Shown here: positions 31,032-39,759 of the stretch, in pieces
Layout of the letters: every line of letters starts with the position of its first letter
Numbering within the stretch: the first letter of the stretch is position 1
Assembly: GCA_016192825.1 (NCBI GenBank)
Contig: JACPTK010000016.1
Span: forward strand, 1 to 63,756
Direction of reading: 5' to 3'
Source: Betaproteobacteria bacterium
GTDB lineage: Bacteria > Pseudomonadota > Gammaproteobacteria > Burkholderiales > SG8-41
Length of the DNA stretch: 63,756 nt
Position numbers and translations under genes: made by a program
Notes under the pieces: model-generated
Told to the model about the DNA's origin: nothing
Database searches by the model: none
Seen by the model: only the letters and a program-made list of their open reading frames with translations

Positions 31032-32234
31032 ATGGGCCAATCGCGTTCTTTTCCGCTGCAAGGCGTCAAGGTGATCGAGCTCGGCACGCTGATCGCCGGG
31101 CCGTTCTGCGCGCGCGTGCTCGCCGAGTTCGGCGCGGAGGTGATCAAGATCGAGCCGCCCGCCGGCGGCGACCCCCTGAGGAAATGGCGCAAGCTCCACC
31201 AGGGCACCTCGCTGTGGTGGTACGCGCAGGCGCGCAACAAGAAATCGGTGACGCTGGACCTGAAACATCCGGAAGCGCAGGAGATCGTGCGCAAGCTCGC
31301 AAGGGACGCCGACATCGTGGTCGAGAACTTCCGCCCCGGCGCGATGGAGAAGTGGGGGCTCGGCTGGGAGCGGCTGTCGGAGATCAATCCCCGCCTCATC
31401 ATGGTGCGGCTGTCCGGATTCGGCCAGACCGGCCCCTACCGCGACCGGCCGGGGTTCGGCGCGATCGGCGAATCCATGGGCGGAATGCGCTACGTCACGG
31501 GCTACCCCGACCGGCCGCCGGTGCGGGTGGGCGTCTCGATCGGGGATTCGATCGCGGCGCTGCACGGCGTGATCGGCGCGCTGATGGCCTTGCACCACCG
31601 CAACGTCAACGGCGGGCGCGGGCAAGTCATCGACGTCGCGCTCTACGAAGCGGTGTTCAACATGATGGAGAGCGTGCTGCCCGAGTACGACCGGTTCGGC
31701 TTCGTGCGCGAGCGAAGCGGCGCGTCGCTCCCGGGCATCGTGCCGTCCAACACCTACGTCACGCGTGACGACAAGTACGTCGTGATCGGAGCCAACGCCG
31801 ACTCGATCTTCAAGCGCATGATGAACGCGATCGGCCGGCCGGACCTGGCCGGCGATCCGTCGCTCGCGCACAACGACGGGCGCGTCGCGCGCACGGAGGA
31901 GATCGAGCGCGTGATCGGCGGCTGGGTCGCCGCGCACGACCTCGATCACGTGCTCGCGGTGCTGGAGAAAGCCGACGTGCCGAGCGGCAAGATCTACGAC
32001 ATCGCGGACATCGCGAAGGATCCGCATTACGCGGCGCGCGAGATGATCCGCAGCCACCGGCTGAAGGACGGCCAGTGGCTCAAGCTGCCCGGCATCGTGC
32101 CGAAGCTGTCCGGGACGCCCGGCGCGACGAAATGGGTCGGCCCGGAACTGGGCGAGCATACCGCCGAAGTCCTGTCCGCGCTCGGCTACAGTGACGCGCA
32201 ACAAAAGGAGCTGAAGAAGCGCGGCGTCATCTGA
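31032..32234 (+). CDS. CoA-transferase family III (CaiB/BaiF)
   Basis: A 400-residue family III CoA-transferase. It starts with LQGVKVIELGTLIAGPFCAR, and the catalytic Asp lies in SIGDSIAALHGVIGA near residue 170. Such enzymes move CoA between carboxylic acids (formyl, succinyl, carnitine, bile acid and aromatic acids). The acid used here cannot be predicted. The start at 31032 opens directly at the conserved part. It is the only gene between a stress-gene row and a CBS protein, so context is uninformative. Confidence 0.9.
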   Translation: MGQSRSFPLQGVKVIELGTLIAGPFCARVLAEFGAEVIKIEPPAGGDPLRKWRKLHQGTSLWWYAQARNKKSVTLDLKHPEAQEIVRKLARDADIVVENFRPGAMEKWGLGWERLSEINPRLIMVRLSGFGQTGPYRDRPGFGAIGESMGGMRYVTGYPDRPPVRVGVSIGDSIAALHGVIGALMALHHRNVNGGRGQVIDVALYEAVFNMMESVLPEYDRFGFVRERSGASLPGIVPSNTYVTRDDKYVVIGANADSIFKRMMNAIGRPDLAGDPSLAHNDGRVARTEEIERVIGGWVAAHDLDHVLAVLEKADVPSGKIYDIADIAKDPHYAAREMIRSHRLKDGQWLKLPGIVPKLSGTPGATKWVGPELGEHTAEVLSALGYSDAQQKELKKRGVI

Positions 32235-32237
32235 TTT

Positions 32238-32300
32238 TGGTGGATCGTGGATGGTGGATAGTGTTGAATACCAACCACGAGCCACCAGCCACCAACCACG
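32238..32300. repeat. Two-arm heptamer array (GGTGGAT / CCAACCA)
   Basis: GGTGGAT, CGTGGAT, GGTGGAT run just after the CoA-transferase stop. CCAACCA, CGAGCCA, CCAGCCA, CCAACCA follow. The right arm is followed by CGCTTTTC. The arms are partly complementary and could fold. Confidence 0.75.
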
Positions 32301-32357
32301 CTTTTCGCAGCAGGGGCGATGGTCTATGATGCTTCGACAGGTTGACGGGAGGGAAGA

Positions 32358-32807
32358 ATGATCGTCCGCGACATCGTCAAGATGAAGGGCAGCACCATCT
32401 TCAGCATCGGGCCGGGCGGTCCCGTGTCCGAGGCGCTCGCCGTGATGGTGAAGAACGACATCGGCTCGCTGGTGGTCCTCGATGGCGACAAGCTCGCCGG
32501 CATGCTGACGTTCCGCGAGGTGCTGAAAGCGCTCGACGCGCGCAAGGGCGATCTCGCCGGCCTGAGGGTCGCGGACGTGATGATCGCGAGTCCCGCCTGC
32601 GGCGGCCCCGAGGACTCGCTCGAGAGCCTGCGCGAGATCATGAACAAGGGCCACATCCGCTATCTCCCGGTCAAGGAGGGCGACAGGCTGCTCGGCGTGA
32701 TTTCGTTCCACGACGTCGCCAACGCGGTGATCAAGGAAATCGCGTTTCAGAACCGCCTGCTCAAGAGCTACATCAAGAACTGGCCTGAAGAGGAATCCGC
32801 TAAATAG
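32358..32807 (+). CDS. CBS-domain pair protein
   Basis: A 149-residue protein consisting of two CBS repeats. The first spans about 8-62 (GGPVSEALAVMVKNDIGSLVVLD, in which residues are typical of CBS1) and the second 72-130 (MNKGHIRYLPVKEGDRLLGVISFHD). CBS pairs bind adenine nucleotides or SAM and act as regulatory modules; with no catalytic partner fused, this one would act in trans. GGGAGG lies five bases before the ATG. It lies 88 bases before the UMF1 transporter gene. Confidence 0.88.
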   Translation: MIVRDIVKMKGSTIFSIGPGGPVSEALAVMVKNDIGSLVVLDGDKLAGMLTFREVLKALDARKGDLAGLRVADVMIASPACGGPEDSLESLREIMNKGHIRYLPVKEGDRLLGVISFHDVANAVIKEIAFQNRLLKSYIKNWPEEESAK

Positions 32808-32895
32808 TCGCGGATACCGGCGCCGATTTCCCGGCGGATGCCTCGATGCGGCGGACGAGACCGGTCCAGACCCGCGGATTCCTCGATAAAGAATC

Positions 32896-34230
32896 TTGAG
32901 CAGCTCCCATTCAGGAAAAAACCTCGCGGAGGGCGTGCGCCCCCGCGAGGTTTTTTCCTGGGCGATGTACGACTTCGCCAACTCCGGCTACACCACGGTC
33001 GTCATCACCGCGGTCTTCAACGCCTACTTCGTGGCGGAGGTGGCGGCGCGGGCGCCGTGGGCGACGTTCGCGTGGACCTCGGCGCTGGCCGTTTCGTACG
33101 CCTTGATCGTGCTGACCGCGCCGGTGATCGGCGCCTACGCCGACGCGCATGCGGCGAAGAAGCGGCTGCTGCTCGTTACCACGGCGGGCTGCGTGGTCTT
33201 CACCGCCGGTCTCGCCCTGGTCGGGCGCGGCGATCTTGCGCTCGGCATCGTGCTGGTGGTCCTGTCCAACTTCTTCTTCGGCACGGGCGAGAACCTGATC
33301 GCGGCGTTCCTGCCGGAGCTCGCGCGCGGCGAGGCGCTGGGCAAGGTGTCGGGCTGGGGCTGGAGTCTCGGCTACCTGGGCGGTCTTGTTACGCTGGGCG
33401 CATGCCTCGCGTACGTGAGCCACGCGCAGGCCCTGGGCGCGGCCGCCACCGACTTCGTGCCGGTCACCCTGCTGATCACGGCGGGCATCTTCGCCCTGGC
33501 GAGCCTGCCGACTTTCCTCTTTTTGAAGGAGCGGGCGGTGCCCGCCGCCGGATCCTCCGACATCCTGCGAGCCGCTTTCGCGCGAGTCGGGGAAACGCTG
33601 GGCCGCGCCCGGCGCTACGCGGACCTGTGGCGTTTCCTGGTATGCCTGCTGTTCTATCAGGCGGGCATCCAGACCGTGATCGCGCTGGCGGCGGTATACG
33701 CGCAGGAGGCGATGGGCTTCACCACGCGCGATACGCTGGCCCTGATCCTGCTGGTGAACGTGACGGCGGCCGTGGGCGCGTTCGCCTTCGGACACGTTCA
33801 GGACCGGTTCGGGCACGTGCGCACGCTCGCGGTGACGCTGATCGGTTGGATCGTCGCGGTCGGGCTGGCTTGGGCGGCAGAGGGGCCGCTGCTCTTCTGG
33901 GCCGCCGCCAACCTGGTCGGGGTTTGCCTCGGCTCCAGCCAGTCCGCGGGCCGCGCCCTGATCGGCTACCTCAGCCCGCCGGCACGCACGGCGGAATTCT
34001 TCGGACTGTGGGGATTCGCCGTGAAGCTCTCCTCCATGCTCGGCCCGCTCACCTACGGCGCGGTGACCTGGATGACGCAGGGCAGCCACCGGCTGGCGAT
34101 CCTCGCCACCGGCCTGTTCTTCGTCATCGGTCTGGCGGTCCTCGCCGGCCTCGACCCCGCGCGCGGGCGGGCGGCGGCCCTGGGGGACGCGGGCGAGGCG
34201 CCAGGCGATAAACGAGAGACGGGTCGTTAA
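32896..34230 (+). CDS. UMF1-family MFS transporter
   Basis: A 12-helix transporter of the UMF1/Atg22-like group. It carries the conserved opening REVFSWAMYDFANSGYTTVV and the internal motif AYADAHAAKKRLL, where the usual G-x-x-x-D/R-x-K loop is seen. The substrate is unknown; relatives are linked to amino acid or oligosaccharide efflux. The start is unclear. TTG at 32896 gives 444 residues, and GTG at 32935 lies within the loop of an 18-bp hairpin. The conserved protein begins in the right arm of that hairpin, so translation must begin at or before it. Confidence 0.8.
   Translation: MSSSHSGKNLAEGVRPREVFSWAMYDFANSGYTTVVITAVFNAYFVAEVAARAPWATFAWTSALAVSYALIVLTAPVIGAYADAHAAKKRLLLVTTAGCVVFTAGLALVGRGDLALGIVLVVLSNFFFGTGENLIAAFLPELARGEALGKVSGWGWSLGYLGGLVTLGACLAYVSHAQALGAAATDFVPVTLLITAGIFALASLPTFLFLKERAVPAAGSSDILRAAFARVGETLGRARRYADLWRFLVCLLFYQAGIQTVIALAAVYAQEAMGFTTRDTLALILLVNVTAAVGAFAFGHVQDRFGHVRTLAVTLIGWIVAVGLAWAAEGPLLFWAAANLVGVCLGSSQSAGRALIGYLSPPARTAEFFGLWGFAVKLSSMLGPLTYGAVTWMTQGSHRLAILATGLFFVIGLAVLAGLDPARGRAAALGDAGEAPGDKRETGR
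32912..32960 (+). promoter_or_regulatory. 18-bp perfect hairpin over the UMF1 transporter start
   Basis: CAGGAAAAAACCTCGCGG (32912-32929) is the exact reverse complement of 32943-32960, with a 13-base loop containing GGAGGGC and GTG. The A-run and T-run inside the arms make it look like a two-way terminator, yet its right arm encodes conserved REVFSW residues. It may hide the ribosome binding site or attenuate transcription entering from the CBS gene. Confidence 0.6.
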
Positions 34231-34357
34231 CGCGCATCTCTACTCTCGCCTGTCGTTTCTCGAATTTCTTGCGGTTCACTGGTCACTGATCACCGGTTTA
34301 AACTACAATCACCTTCCCACGACAAGCCCGTCCGGGCAACGCGGTTCAGGGGGCGGC

Positions 34358-35905
34358 ATGGCACTCAATCTGTTTGGCGGCGGCAAGGTCGACCATCCGA
34401 TGGCCGACCCGAAGCGGGCGCGCGAAATCGTCTCGGAACTGCCGGCGAACAATGCGTCCAAGGCGCTCGAGGAGATCGTCGAGTGGCTCGAGTCCCTCAC
34501 CCGGACCGAGGGTTTCAAGCTCGACCGCCGCCTGGAAGTCGTCGACATGCTGGATGGCGCCGCCAAGAACCACCAGCGCAAGGTCGCCCAGGAATATCTG
34601 TCGCTGCAGCGCAACCAGAAGTACCAGGAAAACAAGCTGTGGAACGGCGCCTACGGTTTCTGGCGGCAGCTGGGAGAAGCCTACGTGCTGTGCGTGAAGC
34701 AGCACGAAAGCGGATTCAGCGGCGCCGCGACGGTGAAAAAGAGCCTGCCGATGATCGTGGCGCGGGCGATGCGGGCGCTCACGCTGCAGGTCAAGTGGAC
34801 GCTGCTGCGTTACGGCCCGGTCGAGCCGCGGGTCTTCCAGGAGATGTCCCGGCTCTACCAGTTCGCCGAATCGCAGGGGTTCGCGGAAAGCGTGATCGCG
34901 GTCTATCCGGGCGCGCATGGACAAGGCAGCGTCAGGCAGGAGTTTCTGAAGGGGCTCATGCTCACCGCGTCTTCGACCGACGGCTTGACCCCGGCAAGGC
35001 AGGATGTCGCCGAGCGCGCCGTTGCGCATTTTTCGGGGCATTTCCGGATGTCGAAAACGCCGGATGCGCTCAATTACTGCTTCAATCTCGCGGAGCCCAG
35101 GGCCCCGGTGCGCCGGATCACGGTGCAAGAGGCCGCCCCGGGCCTGCGTTACTTCGGGGCCGGGGAAGGGCTGCCGCGGCTCGACGCGCTGATCGGGCAG
35201 ATCCAGCAGTCCGGCGCGGTGCCCGCCGATGTCGATCTCGGCGGGATCCAGGAGAAAAATCTCGTCATCGGCGTGCTCAAGCACCTCGCGATGTACTGGT
35301 CGGACAAGCCGCCGGCCCGCAGCTCGGAGCGGCGCGCGACCGCGGGGAGCGTGACCGTCGTGCCCGGTTTCAGCGAGATTTTCAACACACTGGACCCGGC
35401 ATCGAGCGACGATCTCGATTTCAGCAAGGATTCATCCTCGCCGGCGACCGAGAACTGGGTCATCGTGAACGTGAGCGACGGCGGCTACGGCGCGATCGTC
35501 CCGCCGAAGAAAAGCGAATGGCTCAAGGTCGGCACGCTGGTCGGGCTGCAGAGCGAAACCTCGAAGCACTGGGGCGTCGGCCTGGTGCGGCGCATCTCGT
35601 CCGACGAGCACCAGCAGCGGCGCGTCGGCGTGCAGCTGGTCACCAAGTCGGCGCTGCCGATCAAGGTGGGAAAATCCGGCGCCGGCGCCGCCGCGAGCGA
35701 CCTGCAGCCGGCGATCCTGCTCTCGACCGCCCCGGACGCCAAGGGCGAGGTCGGCGTGATCCTGCGCGAGGGACTGTTCAACGGCCGGGACAGTCTCGAC
35801 ATGCTGGTGCGGGACAAGGGCTACCTCCTCATGCCCGCCAGCATGGTCGAGGACGGCGACGACTTCGACTGGGCCAGGTTCAAAGTCATGCAGCGGAGTG
35901 CATGA
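34358..35905 (+). CDS. Conserved hypothetical protein, 515 residues, possible PilZ-like C-terminus
   Basis: A soluble 515-residue protein without signal or membrane segments. Residues 1-190 are helical (for example ASKALEEIVEWLESL, AKNHQRKVAQEYLSLQRNQK). Residues 330-510 are beta-rich with NVSDGGYGAIVP, VGLVRRISSDEHQQRRVGVQLV, a pattern like the NxSxxG and later strands of c-di-GMP-binding PilZ domains. The RxxxR half of the PilZ motif is not clear. I recall long proteins of this kind in betaproteobacteria, but no firm function. The stop codon lies in an 11-bp inverted repeat. Confidence 0.6.
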   Translation: MALNLFGGGKVDHPMADPKRAREIVSELPANNASKALEEIVEWLESLTRTEGFKLDRRLEVVDMLDGAAKNHQRKVAQEYLSLQRNQKYQENKLWNGAYGFWRQLGEAYVLCVKQHESGFSGAATVKKSLPMIVARAMRALTLQVKWTLLRYGPVEPRVFQEMSRLYQFAESQGFAESVIAVYPGAHGQGSVRQEFLKGLMLTASSTDGLTPARQDVAERAVAHFSGHFRMSKTPDALNYCFNLAEPRAPVRRITVQEAAPGLRYFGAGEGLPRLDALIGQIQQSGAVPADVDLGGIQEKNLVIGVLKHLAMYWSDKPPARSSERRATAGSVTVVPGFSEIFNTLDPASSDDLDFSKDSSSPATENWVIVNVSDGGYGAIVPPKKSEWLKVGTLVGLQSETSKHWGVGLVRRISSDEHQQRRVGVQLVTKSALPIKVGKSGAGAAASDLQPAILLSTAPDAKGEVGVILREGLFNGRDSLDMLVRDKGYLLMPASMVEDGDDFDWARFKVMQRSA

Positions 35906-35909
35906 CTTT
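35882..35909. repeat. 11-bp inverted repeat across a stop codon
   Basis: AAAGTCATGCA (35882-35892) and TGCATGACTTT (35899-35909) are exact reverse complements. The TGA stop of the preceding gene (35903-35905) lies in the right arm. Confidence 0.7.
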
Positions 35910-35911
35910 GA

Positions 35912-36060
35912 GTGACATGGTGCTGCGTGACATGATGTTGCGTGACGTGACCATTCGTGACAGGGTACTGCGTTCGTAAGGAGTTGACTCTAACAGCGCT
36001 GCACCCTGTCACGCCGTCCCATGTCACGCTTCTTCATGTCACGCTTCACCTCGTCACGCA
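35912..36060. repeat. Two-arm 15-mer array (GTGACATGGTGCTGC and complement)
   Basis: Four units of 15 bases (GTGACATGGTGCTGC, GTGACATGATGTTGC, GTGACGTGACCATTC, GTGACAGGGTACTGC) occupy 35912-35972. A complementary arm with CATGTCACG units occupies 36003-36060. The two convergent genes end at the two edges, and the minus-strand esterase takes its TGA from the last GTGAC unit. Confidence 0.8.
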
Positions 36061-36731
36061 TTTAGGACTTTTCGGAGCCAGGCGCCGATGTCCCCGATCT
36101 CCTCGGCGCAGACCGAGTGCTGCATCGGGTACTGGTGCCACTCGACGGTGTAACCCAGCCCGCTCAGGAACGTCATCGAGCCCGCGCCCATCACGAGCGG
36201 CACGACGGGGTCGAACAGGCCGTGCGCCATGAAGACCGGCGTCGCCTTGTTGGCCGCTGCGGCTTCCTGCGGCAGCGAATCCGCGAGCGGCAGGTAGGTC
36301 GAGAGCGCCATCACGCCGGCGAGCTGCTGCGGATGGCGCAGCCCGGTCTGGAGCGCGATCGCGCCGCCCTGGGAAAAGCCCGCCAGCACGATGCGCTCGG
36401 CGCGCGATCCGCGCCCGAGCTCGCGTTCGATCAGCGCGGCGACCTGCGCCTGCGACTCGTGGATGCCGACCGCGTCGGGCCGGCGGGATTTGCCCTCGAG
36501 ATCGCCGAAGGAGACGTCGTACCACGCGCGCATCACGTAGCCGTTGTTGATCGTCACCGGGCGCATCGGCGCGTGCGGGAACACGAAGCGGACGGCGGCG
36601 CTGTCGAGAGCGAGCTCGTTCACGACCGGGACGAAGTCGTTGCCGTCGGCGCCGAGGCCGTGCATCCATATGACCGATGCGCTCGGATTCTTGCCTGTTT
36701 CGATCTCAATGGACTCGAGCAATTGGCTCAT
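36054..36731 (-). CDS. Carboxylesterase/phospholipase-family alpha/beta hydrolase
   Basis: A 225-residue alpha/beta hydrolase of the carboxylesterase/lysophospholipase (PF02230) family. The nucleophile is Ser in VLAGFSQGGAIAL (about residue 117), the acid is Asp in GLFDPVVP and the base is His in PMQHSVCAEEI. Oxyanion residues lie in WMHGLGADGNDFV. Members hydrolyse short-chain esters or lysophospholipids in the cytoplasm. Length is normal. The stop codon is provided by a repeat unit. Confidence 0.92.
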   Translation of the reverse strand: MSQLLESIEIETGKNPSASVIWMHGLGADGNDFVPVVNELALDSAAVRFVFPHAPMRPVTINNGYVMRAWYDVSFGDLEGKSRRPDAVGIHESQAQVAALIERELGRGSRAERIVLAGFSQGGAIALQTGLRHPQQLAGVMALSTYLPLADSLPQEAAAANKATPVFMAHGLFDPVVPLVMGAGSMTFLSGLGYTVEWHQYPMQHSVCAEEIGDIGAWLRKVLNA

Positions 36732-36741
36732 ATATGACTAA

Positions 36742-36868
36742 TCGTGCGTGACTCGTGACTGGTGACTCGTGACTCGACTCCAAACCAGAATTCCGCTCCC
36801 CCGGTCGGGGGAGCGGCTACGGTGAAGGGACAGCCACCAGTCACGAGTCACCAGTCACGAGTCACGGT
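36742..36868. repeat. Two-arm heptamer array (GTGACTC/GTGACTG and complement)
   Basis: Left arm GTGACTC, GTGACTG, GTGACTC, GTGACTC from 36747; right arm CCAGTCA, CGAGTCA, CCAGTCA, CGAGTCA to 36865. The minus-strand mog gene takes its TGA stop from the right arm. Confidence 0.8.
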
Positions 36869-37458
36869 TTCTTGGGCCGGATGGCCGACTTCGGGCGGAA
36901 GGCCTTCACCACTGCCTCGTAGGTCTCGATGTAGGGCCCGCCGATGAGATCGATGCAGTACGGCACCGCGGCGAAGATGCCGTTGACCACGGTCTTGCCG
37001 CCCTCGTCCTTGACGCCTTCCAGCGTTTCCCGGATCGCCTTCGGCTGGCCGGGGAGGTTGAGGATCAACGCGCTGCCGCGGATCACGCCCACCTGGCGCG
37101 AGAGAATCGCGGTCGGCACGAACCTGAGGCTCACCTGCCGCATCTGCTCGCCGAATCCGGGCATGACCTTGTCGGCGACCGCCAGCGTGGCTTCGGGCGT
37201 GACGTCGCGCGGGGCGGGGCCGGTGCCGCCGGTCGTCAGCACGAGGTGGCAGCCTTCGCGGTCCACGAGATCCTTCAGCGCGGCCTCGATCGCCGGCCGC
37301 TCATCGGGTATCAGCCGCTTGACCACGCGCACCGCGGGGGACGCCACTGCCCGGCTGAACCACTCCTCGAGGGCGGGTATGCCCTCGTCCTGGTAGACGC
37401 CTTGCGAGGCGCGGTCGCTCACTGAAACCAGTCCGACTATCAGTTCTTCTGCCGCCAT
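36862..37458 (-). CDS. mog: Molybdopterin adenylyltransferase
   Basis: A 198-residue MogA-type protein. It adenylylates molybdopterin before molybdate insertion. Signature residues are seen in SVSDRASQGVYQDEGIP, LTTGGTGPAPRDVTPEAT (about residues 75-92) and LNLPGQPKAIRETL. It starts MAAEELIVGLVSVSDR, as in the family. It is followed (upstream of it in genome order) by yjgA/darP and pmbA, a common betaproteobacterial neighbourhood. The stop TGA lies in a heptamer unit. Confidence 0.92.
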   Translation of the reverse strand: MAAEELIVGLVSVSDRASQGVYQDEGIPALEEWFSRAVASPAVRVVKRLIPDERPAIEAALKDLVDREGCHLVLTTGGTGPAPRDVTPEATLAVADKVMPGFGEQMRQVSLRFVPTAILSRQVGVIRGSALILNLPGQPKAIRETLEGVKDEGGKTVVNGIFAAVPYCIDLIGGPYIETYEAVVKAFRPKSAIRPKKP

Positions 37459-37491
37459 CCGGGAAGTATAGCCGAGTAGTTCGTGAGCATG

Positions 37492-37613
37492 AACGGCGTG
37501 AATCGTGATTCGTGAATCGTGATTCGACCTGAAAGTCCCGTGGGTGTAGCCGGGTGGATCGAATCACCAATCACCAATCACCAATCACCAATCACCAATC
37601 ACGAATCACGCTC
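37492..37613. repeat. Two-arm heptamer array (GTGAATC/GTGATTC and CAATCAC)
   Basis: Left arm GTGATTC, GTGAATC, GTGATTC from 37505; right arm of about eight (CAATCAC) units from 37560 to 37611. The last residues and stop of the minus-strand yjgA gene are encoded by the right arm. Confidence 0.85.
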
Positions 37614-38093
37614 TTCCAGCAGGGCGCGGAGCGCCTGATAGAGCTGCCGAAACGCGCGCGGTGGCTGCCCGGCTTCGCGCTCGCGCAATGCGGCTCCCGT
37701 CAACTCGCGCAGCCGCGGTACATCGGCGTGCGGAAACGTGCGTAGAAGCTCCGAAAGCGCCGCATTATCCGCGAGAAGCTGCTCCCGCCAGGCCTCCGCG
37801 CGCTGGTGAGCGGCGGTGTCGCTGCGCGAGCGCGCGCGCCACGCGTCAAGGGCGGCGCGGATCGGCGCCGGGTCCACGCCCCGCATGAGCTTGCCGATGT
37901 ACTGCAGCTGGCGCCGCCGCGCCTCGAATCCCTTGATGCGCCGCGCTTCCGTGACCGCGTCGCGCAGCCGCTCGGGCAGCTCGATCGCCGCGAACCGGTC
38001 GTCGCTCAGCGCCACCAGCTCTTCGCCGAGCGCCTGCAGCGCGTGCACCTCCTTCTTGCGCTGCGTCTTGCTAATCGGCGTTCCATCGCTCAT
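37599..38093 (-). CDS. darP: Ribosome-associated protein YjgA/DarP (DUF615)
   Basis: A 164-residue DUF615 protein. It has the KTQRKKEVHALQALGEEL start and KGFEARRRQLQYIGKLMR core typical of YjgA, which binds late 50S assembly intermediates. It is divergent from pmbA, the classical arrangement in beta- and gammaproteobacteria. The C-terminal ERDS is encoded by the flanking heptamer repeat, so the natural end of the protein has been replaced by repeat sequence without harm. Confidence 0.92.
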   Translation of the reverse strand: MSDGTPISKTQRKKEVHALQALGEELVALSDDRFAAIELPERLRDAVTEARRIKGFEARRRQLQYIGKLMRGVDPAPIRAALDAWRARSRSDTAAHQRAEAWREQLLADNAALSELLRTFPHADVPRLRELTGAALREREAGQPPRAFRQLYQALRALLEERDS

Positions 38094-38289
38094 GACTGAT
38101 CACAACGGGAAACAGCCTGCATGGGTCCTGGACACACCTCTGTGAACGCCGATTTACAATAATCGGGAATCAAACATGCGGGGGTACTTTGGTGCACGTA
38201 AGGGAGCCGCAAGCGATTCTACCGAAGCTGCTATGATAACCACTTTGATTTTGTGTAGCAGTGTATAGCTATTGGCCTTGTTCCTGTTG

Positions 38290-38325
38290 ATGGCTGATAG
38301 CGGATCGCCGTTCGCTATCAGCCAT
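38290..38325 (+). promoter_or_regulatory. 13-bp hairpin ending in the pmbA start codon
   Basis: ATGGCTGATAGCG (38290-38302) pairs perfectly with CGCTATCAGCCAT (38313-38325). The pmbA ATG begins at 38324, so its first two bases lie in the stem. No Shine-Dalgarno sequence is visible upstream. Folding would reduce initiation. The heptad-like GCTATCAGC text suggests it belongs to the local repeat family. Confidence 0.6.
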
Positions 38326-39664
38326 GCCTGACCCGCACTTTTCCTACAGCGCCGACCAGCTCCGGCAAATCGCGAAGGACGTGCTCGATTACGCCGTGAA
38401 GCGCGGCGCCGGCGCGGCCGATACGGAGGTGAGCGAGGGCACCGGCCAGACGGTGACGGTGCGGCGGGGCGAGGTCGAGACCATCGAGTACAACCGCGAC
38501 AAGGGCATCGGCGTCACGGTCTACATCGGCAAGCAGCGCGGGCATGCCAGCACCACCGATTTTTCCGCGCAGGCGGTGCGCGACACGGTGGACGCCGCGC
38601 TCTCGATCGCGCGCTTCACCGCGGCCGACGAATGCGCCGGGCTGGCGGACGAGGACATGCTCGCGCGCGACGTCCCCGATCTCGACCTGTGGCACCCGTG
38701 GGCGCTGCCGGTGGAGCGCGCGATCGAACTCGCCCGGGCGTGCGAGGAGGCAGGATTCGCCGCGGACCGGCGCCTCGCCAACTCGGAGGGCGCCACGATC
38801 TCCACCCACGGATCGCATTTCATCTACGGCAATACGCTCGGCTTCCTGGCGGGGTTCCCGTCCTCCCGCCACGGTGTGTGGTGCGCCCTGGTCGCGGGCA
38901 GGAACGACGAGATGCAGCGCGACGACTGGTACGAGACGGCCCGCGATGCGGCCGAGCTGCCCGATCCCCGGGCCGTGGGGCGCCGCGCGGGGGAGCGCGC
39001 CGCGCGGCGGCTCGGCGCGCGCCAGATCGCGACGACGCAGGCGCCGGTGCTGTTCGAAGCGCCGGTCGCGTCCAGCCTCCTGGGGCATTTCGTGTCGGCG
39101 GTATCCGGCGGCAACCTGTATCGCAAGTCCTCGTTTCTCCTCGATTGCGCCGGCAAGGCGGTGTTCGCGCCGCTCGCGAACCTCAGCGAGCAGCCCCACG
39201 TCCGCAGGGGCCTGGCCAGCGCGCCGTTCGACGAAGAGGGCGTGGCGACCCGTGCGCGCGAGGTGGTGAAGGACGGCGTGGTGCAGGGCTATTTCCTCGG
39301 CAGCTACTCGGCGCGCAAGCTCGGGCTGAAGTCAACCGGCAACGCCGGCGGCAACCACAACCTGACCCTGCACGATACCGGGCTTGATTTCCCCGGGCTG
39401 CTGCGCCAGATGGGCGCCGGCCTCCTCGTCACCGAGCTGCTCGGGCAGGGCGTGAACGCGGTGACCGGCGATTACTCGCGCGGCGCCGCCGGATTCTGGG
39501 TGGAGAACGGCGAGATCGCCTACCCGGTGCAGGAGATCACCATCGCCGGCAATCTCAAGGACCTGTTTCGCGGCATCGTTGCGGTGGGCAACGACCTGGT
39601 GCGCCGCGGTTCGCGTTATTGCGGCTCGATCCTCGTCGAGCGCATGACGATAGCGGGGAATTGA
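38324..39664 (+). CDS. pmbA: Metalloprotease PmbA/TldE
   Basis: A 446-residue TldE/PmbA protein. It shows the typical N-terminal half (VSEGTGQTVTVRRGEVETIEYN-like region), the KSTGNAGGNHNL loop near residue 345 and the closing MGAGLLVTELLGQGVNAVTG and YCGSILVERMTIAGN. PmbA pairs with TldD to form a zinc protease that matures peptide antibiotics and degrades unfolded peptides; the metal-binding HExxxH is in TldD, which is not in the window. It is divergent from darP. An in-stem start codon suggests unusual translational control. Confidence 0.93.
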   Translation: MPDPHFSYSADQLRQIAKDVLDYAVKRGAGAADTEVSEGTGQTVTVRRGEVETIEYNRDKGIGVTVYIGKQRGHASTTDFSAQAVRDTVDAALSIARFTAADECAGLADEDMLARDVPDLDLWHPWALPVERAIELARACEEAGFAADRRLANSEGATISTHGSHFIYGNTLGFLAGFPSSRHGVWCALVAGRNDEMQRDDWYETARDAAELPDPRAVGRRAGERAARRLGARQIATTQAPVLFEAPVASSLLGHFVSAVSGGNLYRKSSFLLDCAGKAVFAPLANLSEQPHVRRGLASAPFDEEGVATRAREVVKDGVVQGYFLGSYSARKLGLKSTGNAGGNHNLTLHDTGLDFPGLLRQMGAGLLVTELLGQGVNAVTGDYSRGAAGFWVENGEIAYPVQEITIAGNLKDLFRGIVAVGNDLVRRGSRYCGSILVERMTIAGN

Positions 39665-39759
39665 AGAACATCAAGCAGTGATCAGGCCAATGCACGCCTG
39701 AACCGCTTGCTGCGGACGGTCCCGTGGCCAGCGCGCTGGCCACGGTTGGTACGACACGG

